Assembly (NCBI RefSeq): GCF_905372335.1
Contig: NZ_CAJPOU010000076.1
Coordinates: forward strand, 1-5,523
From: Streptococcus sp. A12
GTDB lineage: Bacteria; Bacillota; Bacilli; Lactobacillales; Streptococcaceae
Length of the DNA: 5,523 nt
Direction: 5' to 3'
Positions 1 to 5,460 of this stretch are shown here, piece by piece (position 1 is the stretch's first letter; every line of letters begins with the position of its first letter). The notes under the pieces are model-generated. The model saw only the letters and a program-made list of their open reading frames with translations, was not told the origin of the DNA and did no database searches. The position numbers were made by a program, and so were the translations under genes.

Positions 1-2006
1 TGGCTCAAATTGTGACCTTCTCAACTTTTGGAGCCAAACAAGCCATTCGAGATGTTTTTAAGAGATTTGGAACCCCAGAGTATGAGTTAACCAACCTCAC
101 CAAGCGGATTGGCTTACGGGATACCTTGGCTTCCGCTTATGAAAAGAATTTAGCTTTTCGCCAAGCCATCCAAAGTCGTCCAGAATACCGGAAGGGCTTT
201 GAAATTGCGAAGAGGATTGAAGGGCAACCACGTCAGACGTCGATTCATGCGGCAGGAGTCGTCATGAGTGGAGAAGATCTCACCAATCAAATCCCGATCA
301 AGATGGGCGAGGAGATGAATCTGACCCAATATGATGCCCATGGTGTTGAGGCAAATGGTCTGCTCAAGATGGACTTCTTAGGACTCCGAAATTTGACTTT
401 TGCTCAACGGATGCAGGAAGCAGTAAAGGAAAAATATCAAAAGGATATTAAAATCGAGGATATTCCTCTAGAAGATCCGGAAACGATTGCTTTGTTTGCT
501 GCGGGAAATACCAAGGGAATCTTCCAGTTTGAGCAAGCAGGAGCTATCCGTTTATTAAGACGGGTTCAACCCAACTGTTTTGAGGAGATTGTTGCGACCA
601 CATCTTTGAACCGGCCTGGGGCTAGTGACTATATTGATAATTTCGTCAAACGCAAGCATGGCAAAGAGAAGGTCGATATGATTGATCCTAGTTTGGAAGG
701 GATTCTAGCACCAACTTATGGCATCATGCTCTATCAGGAGCAAGTCATGCAGGTTGGACAGACCTTTGCTGGCTTTAGTCTAGGAAAAGCCGATATCCTC
801 AGACGGGCCATGGGGAAAAAGAATGTGGCAGAAATGCATCGGATGGAAGATGACTTTATCAAGGGGGCTGTCGCGCTTGGGCACAGTACAGAAAAAGCCA
901 AGCAAGTCTTTGCCATTATGGAAAAATTTGCTGGCTATGGCTTCAACCGTTCCCATGCCTATGCCTACTCAGCCTTGGCCTTCCAATTGGCTTACTTTAA
1001 AGTCCATTATCCAGATGTCTTCTTTGACATTATGCTCAACTACTCTAGTAGTGATTATTTGACCGATGCGCTGCAATTTGATTTCCAAGTAGCTCCTTTG
1101 ACCATTAATACCATTCCTTATAAGGATAAGTTCCAAGATCAGAAGATTTATCTAGGAATGAAAAATATCAAAGGTCTGCCAAAAGATCTAGCCTATTGGA
1201 TTATTGACCAACGCCCCTTTGAGAGCATAGAAGATTTTATCTTGCGCTTGCCAAGCCAATACCACAAACTTCCTCTTTTAACTCCTTTGGTAGAATTGGG
1301 CTTGTTTGACTGCTTTGAAAAGAATCGCAGAAAAGTCCTTCAGAACCTTCCCAACCTATTTGTTTTTGCGGATGAATTGGGTAGCTTATTTGGTCAAGCT
1401 AATTATTCCTGGATGGATGCTGAGGATTATAGCAAGGCGGAGAAGTATGAAATGGAGCAGAGGGTCATTGGGGTCGGTCTCAGCCCTCATCCTCTGGTGG
1501 AAATAGTAGCAGCAAGTAGCAAACCGACTCGACCAATCGCTTCTTTAAGCGAAGGAGAACAGGCCACCATCTTGGTTGAAGTCCAATCAATCCGGACAAT
1601 CCGAACCAAAAATGGAGAAAATATGGCCTTTTTACAAGTTTCCGATCTCCAAAAGAAGATGGATGTCACCCTTTTTCCTGATACTTATCGCCACTATAGC
1701 TCAAAAATAAGAGAGAAGGGCTACTACTATCTCAAAGGAAAAGTGCAATCTAGAGATGGTCGTCTTCAGATGGTTTTAATGGAAGCAGAAGAAGCCACCA
1801 ATCAGCGTTTTTGGATTCAATTGTTTGATCACCAAGAGGACCGGGCAGTCTTAGATATCTTAAAAGCTTATCCAGGTCCTTATCCTGTCGTTATTCGCTA
1901 TGAAGAGGAGAAAAAGACCATTCAATTAAAAGGAGTTTCTGTCCAGAAAAACGAGAAGTTAGAAAATGAGCTGGCAAGTATTGCTATGAAAACGATTTAT
2001 CGATAA
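1..2006 (+). CDS. dnaE: DNA polymerase III alpha subunit DnaE, C-terminal part (5' end outside window)
   Basis: Catalytic subunit of replicative DNA polymerase III (C-family polymerase). The reading frame is open from position 3 and begins AQIVTFSTFGAKQAIRDV, which in DnaE lies just after the catalytic PDIDxDF motif, so the first two catalytic aspartates are off the left edge. The GTG at 12 is an internal codon, not the start. Numbering from that GTG, family motifs seen in order are: HAAGVV (79-84), KMDFLGLRNLT (119-129, with the third catalytic Asp at 121), GIFQFE (169-174), TYGIMLYQEQVMQ (235-247), RRAMGKK (264-270) and GYGFNRSHAYAYS (308-320). A helix-hairpin-helix-like segment follows (about 380-432), then ELGSLFG (455-461) as a candidate beta-clamp contact, and an OB-fold (about 518-560). 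About 667 residues are present; full streptococcal DnaE is roughly 1030. In low-GC Firmicutes this enzyme extends primers beside PolC. No damage is seen. No terminator lies between it and pfkA. Confidence 0.97.
   Translation, partial: AQIVTFSTFGAKQAIRDVFKRFGTPEYELTNLTKRIGLRDTLASAYEKNLAFRQAIQSRPEYRKGFEIAKRIEGQPRQTSIHAAGVVMSGEDLTNQIPIKMGEEMNLTQYDAHGVEANGLLKMDFLGLRNLTFAQRMQEAVKEKYQKDIKIEDIPLEDPETIALFAAGNTKGIFQFEQAGAIRLLRRVQPNCFEEIVATTSLNRPGASDYIDNFVKRKHGKEKVDMIDPSLEGILAPTYGIMLYQEQVMQVGQTFAGFSLGKADILRRAMGKKNVAEMHRMEDDFIKGAVALGHSTEKAKQVFAIMEKFAGYGFNRSHAYAYSALAFQLAYFKVHYPDVFFDIMLNYSSSDYLTDALQFDFQVAPLTINTIPYKDKFQDQKIYLGMKNIKGLPKDLAYWIIDQRPFESIEDFILRLPSQYHKLPLLTPLVELGLFDCFEKNRRKVLQNLPNLFVFADELGSLFGQANYSWMDAEDYSKAEKYEMEQRVIGVGLSPHPLVEIVAASSKPTRPIASLSEGEQATILVEVQSIRTIRTKNGENMAFLQVSDLQKKMDVTLFPDTYRHYSSKIREKGYYYLKGKVQSRDGRLQMVLMEAEEATNQRFWIQLFDHQEDRAVLDILKAYPGPYPVVIRYEEEKKTIQLKGVSVQKNEKLENELASIAMKTIYR
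1987..2000 (+). promoter_or_regulatory. Candidate catabolite-responsive element (CcpA cre-like site) upstream of pfkA
   Basis: TGAAAACGATTTAT fits the cre consensus TGWAANCGNTNWCA at every position except the last two, where CA is AT. It overlaps the last codons of dnaE and ends 45 nt before the pfkA -10 hexamer, about 58-71 nt upstream of the likely transcription start. That is a position from which CcpA can activate rather than block; CcpA activation of glycolytic genes is known in related lactic acid bacteria (the las operon). The loss of the terminal CA weakens the call, and such a match inside an AT-rich coding end can arise by chance. Confidence 0.3.
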
Positions 2007-2042
2007 AATCTACGGAAAATAGGAGAAATTTGAGCCTCTTTG

Positions 2043-2051
2043 TGTTATAAT
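2043..2051 (+). promoter_or_regulatory. Extended -10 promoter for pfkA-pyk
   Basis: TGTTATAAT is a perfect extended -10 element (TGn plus TATAAT at 2046-2051), with an expected transcription start near 2058 and a leader of about 33 nt. At a 16-18 nt spacing upstream there is only a poor -35 match (gagaaa region, 2023-2029), so recognition by the main sigma factor probably relies on the TG extension. The promoter lies in the dnaE-pfkA spacer. Confidence 0.75.
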
Positions 2052-2073
2052 CATTTAGAATGTAAAAGAAAAA

Positions 2074-2079
2074 AAGGAG
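2074..2079 (+). promoter_or_regulatory. Ribosome binding site that fixes the pfkA start
   Basis: AAGGAG lies 11 nt before the ATG at 2091. The frame stays open upstream to a TTG at 2040, but that codon would put the -10 hexamer and this site inside the coding region. The ATG at 2091 also gives the family N-terminus MKRIAVLTSGGDAPG. Confidence 0.8.
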
Positions 2080-2090
2080 CAAATATCGAA

Positions 2091-3104
2091 ATGAAACGTA
2101 TTGCTGTTTTAACCAGTGGTGGAGATGCCCCTGGAATGAATGCTGCTATCCGTGCAGTTGTTCGCCAAGCAATTTCTGAAGGAATGGAAGTATTTGGTAT
2201 CTATAATGGATACGCTGGTATGGTTGCCGGTGATATCCATCAATTAGATGCTTCATCAGTTGGAGATATTATTTCTCGTGGTGGAACGATGCTTCATTCA
2301 GCTCGCTATCCTGAATTTGCTGAACGCGAAGGTCAATTAAAAGGGATCGAGCAGTTGAAAAAACATGGAATCGAAGGTGTTGTCGTTATCGGTGGTGATG
2401 GATCATACCACGGAGCGATGCGTTTGACTGAACATGGCTTCCCAGCTGTAGGACTTCCTGGAACAATTGATAATGATATCGTTGGTACAGATTTTACAAT
2501 TGGGTTTGATACAGCTGTTACAACTGTTATGGATGCGATTGATAAGATCCGCGATACTTCATCTAGTCACCACCGTACTTTCGTTATCGAAGTAATGGGA
2601 CGTCATGCCGGGGATATCGCCCTTTGGTCTGGTATTGCTTCTGGTGCGGATGAAATTATCATTCCAGAAGAAAGCTTTGCTATCGAAGATGTCGTTGAGA
2701 GTATCAAGAAGGGCTACGAAAAAGGTCGTACACACAACATTATCGTTCTTGCTGAAGGTGTGATGTCTGCTGCTGAATTTGGTAAAGCCTTGAAAGACGC
2801 TGGAGATACAAGCGATCTTCGTGTAACAGAACTTGGACATATCCAACGTGGTGGTTCACCAACTGCGCGTGACCGTGTTCTTGCTTCACGTTTGGGTGCA
2901 CATGCTGTTAAGTTGTTGAAAGCTGGTATCGGTGGCGTAGCTGTTGGTATCCGCAATGAACAAATGGTGGAAAACCCAATTCTTGGTAGTGCAGAAGAAG
3001 GTGCCCTCTTTAGCTTAACTGAAGATGGTAAGATTAAAGTGAACAACCCTCACAAGGCTGACTTGAACCTTGCGGAGTTGAACCGTAGCTTATCTTCTAT
3101 TTAA
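2091..3104 (+). CDS. pfkA: ATP-dependent 6-phosphofructokinase
   Basis: Phosphorylates fructose 6-phosphate to fructose 1,6-bisphosphate with ATP, the committed step of glycolysis; a cytoplasmic homotetramer in this family. The protein is 337 residues, close to the usual bacterial length of about 320. Signatures are in the expected order and nearly at Bacillus stearothermophilus numbering: LTSGGDAPGMNAAIR (7-21, nucleotide loop), GGDGS (101-105, Mg-ATP), PGTIDND (123-129, with catalytic Asp127), R162, MGRHAGD (169-175, substrate), AEG (221-223, with Glu222), and H250/R253 in GHIQRGG. R21, R25 and R154 match the region used for allosteric control by ADP and PEP. The gene has its own promoter and site AAGGAG, and lies 60 nt upstream of pyk with no terminator between, so the two are probably one transcript. 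Codons are strongly biased to those of highly expressed genes (GGT, GAA, ATC), unlike dnaE. No residue needed for activity is missing. Confidence 0.98.
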   Translation: MKRIAVLTSGGDAPGMNAAIRAVVRQAISEGMEVFGIYNGYAGMVAGDIHQLDASSVGDIISRGGTMLHSARYPEFAEREGQLKGIEQLKKHGIEGVVVIGGDGSYHGAMRLTEHGFPAVGLPGTIDNDIVGTDFTIGFDTAVTTVMDAIDKIRDTSSSHHRTFVIEVMGRHAGDIALWSGIASGADEIIIPEESFAIEDVVESIKKGYEKGRTHNIIVLAEGVMSAAEFGKALKDAGDTSDLRVTELGHIQRGGSPTARDRVLASRLGAHAVKLLKAGIGGVAVGIRNEQMVENPILGSAEEGALFSLTEDGKIKVNNPHKADLNLAELNRSLSSI

Positions 3105-3147
3105 TATTTATTTGTTAAAATTTGTCTAAAAAGACAGTGTATTTTAA

Positions 3148-3153
3148 AAGGAG
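3148..3153 (+). promoter_or_regulatory. Ribosome binding site of pyk
   Basis: AAGGAG within aaaaggag lies 11 nt before the ATG at 3165, the same motif and spacing as at pfkA. It lies 11 nt after a short inverted repeat (3123-3136), close enough that folding of that repeat might influence ribosome access, although the stem is weak. Confidence 0.75.
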
Positions 3154-3164
3154 TCATAGAAATC

Positions 3165-4670
3165 ATGAACAAACGTGTAAAAATCGTTGCAACCTTAGGT
3201 CCTGCGGTAGAAATCCGTGGTGGTAAAAAATTTGGTGATGATGGATATTGGGGTGAAAAACTTGACGTTGAAGCTTCAGCACAAAACATTGCTAAATTGA
3301 TCGAAGCTGGTGCCAACACTTTCCGTTTCAACTTCTCACACGGTGACCACCAAGAACAAGGTGATCGTATGGCAACAGTTAAACGTGCAGAAGAAATCGC
3401 TGGTAAAAAAGTTGGTTTCCTTCTTGATACAAAAGGTCCAGAAATCCGTACAGAATTGTTCGAAGGCGATGCAAAAGAGTACTCTTACAAAACTGGTGAA
3501 AAAATCCGTGTTGCAACTAAACAAGGAATCAAATCAACTCGTGATGTGATTGCTTTGAACGTTGCTGGTGCCCTTGATATCTACGATGATGTTGAAGTTG
3601 GTCACCAAGTTTTGGTTGACGATGGTAAATTGGGTCTTCGTGTTTTCGCAAAAGACGATGCAACTCGTGAATTTGAAGTAGTCGTTGAAAATGACGGTAT
3701 CATTGCTAAGCAGAAAGGTGTCAACATCCCTAACACTAAAATTCCTTTCCCAGCTCTTGCTGAACGTGATAACGATGATATCCGTTTCGGTTTGGAACAA
3801 GGTATCAACTTCATCGCGATTTCATTCGTACGTACTGCAAAAGACGTCGACGAAGTTCGTGCAATCTGTGAAGAAACTGGTAATGGTCACGTTCAATTGT
3901 TTGCGAAAATCGAAAACCAACAAGGTATCGATAACTTGGATGAAATCATTGAAGCTGCTGACGGTATCATGATCGCTCGTGGTGACATGGGTATCGAAGT
4001 ACCATTCGAAATGGTTCCAGTTTACCAAAAAATGATCATCACTAAAGTGAACGCAGCAGGTAAAGTTGTTATCACAGCAACAAACATGCTTGAAACAATG
4101 ACTGAAAAACCACGTGCAACTCGTTCAGAAGTATCAGACGTATTTAACGCTGTTATCGACGGAACTGACGCTACAATGCTTTCAGGTGAGTCTGCAAACG
4201 GTAAATACCCACTTGAGTCAGTAACAACAATGGCTACAATTGACAAGAACGCACAAACTCTTCTTAACGAATACGGACGTTTGAACTCAGATACATTCGA
4301 ACGTAACTCTAAGACAGAAGTTATGGCTTCAGCTGTTAAAGACGCTACTAACTCAATGAACATCAAATTGGTTGTTACCCTTACTAAGACTGGTCACACA
4401 GCTCGCTTGATTTCTAAATACCGTCCAAATGCTGATATCTTGGCATTGACATTCGACGAATTGACAGAGCGTGGATTGATGTTGAACTGGGGTGTTATCC
4501 CAATGTTGACTGAAGCTCCATCATCAACTGACGATATGTTCGAAATCGCAGAACGTAAAGCAGTAGAAGCAGGTCTTGTACAATCTGGTGACGATATCGT
4601 AATCGTTGCAGGTGTGCCACTTGGTGAAGCTGTTCGTACAAATACTATGCGTATCCGCACAGTACGTTAA
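3165..4670 (+). CDS. pyk: Pyruvate kinase
   Basis: Converts phosphoenolpyruvate and ADP to pyruvate and ATP, the last step of glycolysis, in the cytoplasm. The protein is 501 residues. It opens with the conserved strand KIVATLGPAVE (6-16), then shows FRFNFSHG (53-60; Arg54, Asn56, Ser58 and His59 bind substrate), LDTKGPEIR (87-95), a B-domain lid (about 95-190), and the active-site block LFAKIENQQG (245-254, catalytic Lys248, metal ligand Glu250) with ARGDMG (271-276, metal ligand Asp274). ITATNMLE (303-310) and the MTEKPRATRSEVSDV helix (312-326) follow. The C-terminal allosteric domain runs from about 375 to the end. It is longer than E. coli PykF (470) partly because of extra residues after the first strand (about 17-34), and it lacks the extra PEP-utiliser-like C-terminal domain of Bacillus enzymes. 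Activation by sugar phosphates is expected from the family, not shown by the sequence. Codon bias is extreme (AAC, TTC, GGT, CGT), indicating very high expression. It is followed by a strong terminator. Confidence 0.98.
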   Translation: MNKRVKIVATLGPAVEIRGGKKFGDDGYWGEKLDVEASAQNIAKLIEAGANTFRFNFSHGDHQEQGDRMATVKRAEEIAGKKVGFLLDTKGPEIRTELFEGDAKEYSYKTGEKIRVATKQGIKSTRDVIALNVAGALDIYDDVEVGHQVLVDDGKLGLRVFAKDDATREFEVVVENDGIIAKQKGVNIPNTKIPFPALAERDNDDIRFGLEQGINFIAISFVRTAKDVDEVRAICEETGNGHVQLFAKIENQQGIDNLDEIIEAADGIMIARGDMGIEVPFEMVPVYQKMIITKVNAAGKVVITATNMLETMTEKPRATRSEVSDVFNAVIDGTDATMLSGESANGKYPLESVTTMATIDKNAQTLLNEYGRLNSDTFERNSKTEVMASAVKDATNSMNIKLVVTLTKTGHTARLISKYRPNADILALTFDELTERGLMLNWGVIPMLTEAPSSTDDMFEIAERKAVEAGLVQSGDDIVIVAGVPLGEAVRTNTMRIRTVR

Positions 4671-4684
4671 TCTAACCAATGAAC

Positions 4685-4729
4685 AAACCTTGTTCTCTAA
4701 GTTTAAATGCTTGGAGGCAAGGTTTTTTT
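4685..4729 (+). terminator. Rho-independent terminator closing the pfkA-pyk unit
   Basis: AAACCTTG (4685-4692) pairs with CAAGGTTT (4718-4725). The stem continues inward as 4694-4701 with 4710-4717, including two G-U pairs and one bulged T at 4693. This gives about 16 pairs around an 8-nt loop (4702-4709), followed by a T run ending at 4729. It starts 14 nt after the pyk stop codon. The opposite strand has no comparable T run, so it should act on rightward transcription only. Confidence 0.9.
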
Positions 4730-4783
4730 AGTGCAAGTTTCTGACAATTTGGGAATGTGGGCCTTTTTTATTGTCTAATAAAA

Positions 4784-4792
4784 TGGTATAAT
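4784..4792 (+). promoter_or_regulatory. Extended -10 promoter for the signal-peptidase-like gene
   Basis: TGGTATAAT carries both the TGn extension and a perfect TATAAT hexamer (4787-4792). Transcription would begin near 4799, giving a leader of only about 20 nt. The 17-nt-spaced -35 position falls in a run of T (4764-4769) and is a poor match; TTGTCT at 4771-4776 is too close (10 nt) to serve. The gene is therefore probably transcribed separately from pyk. Confidence 0.7.
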
Positions 4793-4803
4793 GGAATGAA
4801 CTG

Positions 4804-4812
4804 AAAGGGGGG
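4804..4812 (+). promoter_or_regulatory. G-rich ribosome binding site of the signal-peptidase-like gene
   Basis: AAAGGGGGG, six nt before the ATG at 4819, is purine-rich and can pair with the 16S anti-Shine-Dalgarno with a G-U in the middle. It is not the standard AAGGAG used by pfkA and pyk. A second AGGA directly abuts the start codon and is too close to be the main site. Confidence 0.6.
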
Positions 4813-4818
4813 ATAGGA

Positions 4819-5376
4819 ATGTCGAAAAGGGATTTGATTCGGAATATTATCATCATTGGAATATTGGGCTTGGTACTCCTTACTTTGCGCCTATTTGTTT
4901 TTCAACCATTGTGGGTATCTGATCAAATGGCCAATGCCTCCGTTAAGAAAGATGATTTAGTATTAGCGACTAAAAAGGGGAAGATTGATCGAACAGACTT
5001 GGTCCTCTATCATGTAAAAGAGAAACAATATCTTGGACGTGTCATTGCGATAGAGAGCGATGAGGTCAGCTATGTGGATGATGTCTTTTATCTGAATGGT
5101 GTAGCTAGAGCAGAGCCATATTTGGACAAGATGAAGACCAAACATTTGGCAGCCCCAAGTGGCGATTATTTTACAAATGATTTTTTCTCTAGAGAACTTA
5201 AGGGAACCAAGGCTGGTAAAGTACCAAGTCATAGTTACTTAGTCCTAAATGATGATCGCAATAATACCAAAGACAGTCGTGAATTTGGTTATATTCAAGC
5301 AGATCAGATTGAGGGTGTTGTCGATTTCAGATTGTACCCCCTAAATAAATTTGGTTTTATTAAAGAAGAAGAATAG
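4819..5376 (+). CDS. Signal peptidase I-like membrane protein, predicted catalytically inactive
   Basis: A 185-residue protein of the type I signal peptidase (S26) family, which normally cleaves signal peptides from exported proteins at the outer face of the membrane. One N-terminal membrane segment (about 9-28) follows MSKRDLIRN, with the rest outside. Family landmarks: WVSDQMANASV (32-42) at the nucleophile box, IDRTDLVLY (56-64), YLGRVIAIESDEV (71-83), a YLNG turn (91-94), and LNDDRNNTKDSREFG (143-157) matching the GDDR/GDNR...DSR box. The usual SMxPTL is absent: an ungapped alignment anchored on IDRxD puts Met37 at the catalytic Ser (an alternative gives Gln36), and the usual KRV is GRV, with Gly73 for the catalytic Lys. 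It is thus probably a pseudoenzyme, similar in this respect to streptococcal pilus-locus SipA/LepA proteins. Automatic pipelines would call it lepB. It is monocistronic, with its own promoter and terminator. Family membership is secure; the role is unknown. Confidence 0.87.
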   Translation: MSKRDLIRNIIIIGILGLVLLTLRLFVFQPLWVSDQMANASVKKDDLVLATKKGKIDRTDLVLYHVKEKQYLGRVIAIESDEVSYVDDVFYLNGVARAEPYLDKMKTKHLAAPSGDYFTNDFFSRELKGTKAGKVPSHSYLVLNDDRNNTKDSREFGYIQADQIEGVVDFRLYPLNKFGFIKEEE

Positions 5377-5395
5377 TCCGGAAGGGCTATTTTTT
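5372..5395 (+). terminator. Rho-independent terminator overlapping the stop codon
   Basis: AATAGTCC (5372-5379) pairs with GGGCTATT (5384-5391), eight pairs with one G-U, capped by a GGAA tetraloop of GNRA type, and followed by T residues to 5395. The TAG stop (5374-5376) is part of the left arm, so the gene ends inside its own terminator. An A/G-rich tract before the hairpin gives the opposite strand a modest pyrimidine tail, so weak action on leftward transcripts from the insertion sequence is possible. Confidence 0.85.
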
Positions 5396-5460
5396 CTTAC
5401 AAAAAACTACTGCAGAAAGGAGGCACTGCACCCCAATGATGGGACAAGAGAAAAACCCTC

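Noticed and set aside
12..14. GTG at 12 as the start of dnaE
   Set aside because: The frame is open to the left edge, and the residues before it (AQI) continue the DnaE family sequence; about a third of the protein is missing upstream.
2040..2090. TTG at 2040 as an upstream start of pfkA, adding 17 residues
   Set aside because: It would place the TATAAT hexamer and the AAGGAG site inside the coding region, and the added residues have no counterpart in the PfkA family.
2559..3046. Long open frames on the minus strand within pfkA
   Set aside because: They are antisense shadows of a codon-biased gene, lack plausible ribosome binding sites and have low-complexity peptides of no recognisable family.
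3112..3145. A separate promoter for pyk in the pfkA-pyk spacer
   Set aside because: TTGTTA (3112-3117) and TATTTT (3140-3145) are 22 nt apart, TTGTCT (3122-3127) and TATTTT are 12 nt apart, and there is no TGn extension; none makes a convincing pair.
3310..4366. Open frames of 60-114 codons on both strands inside pyk
   Set aside because: They arise from the strong codon bias of pyk; the peptides are compositionally odd (Ser/Lys- or Phe/Thr-rich) and resemble no family.
4771..4792. TTGTCT (4771-4776) as the -35 of the signal-peptidase-like gene promoter
   Set aside because: The spacing to TATAAT is only 10 nt, far short of the 16-18 nt needed.
4963..5232. Minus-strand open frame of 89 codons opposite the signal-peptidase-like gene
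   Set aside because: The plus strand carries a recognisable family with its own promoter and ribosome binding site; the antisense peptide has no recognisable motif.
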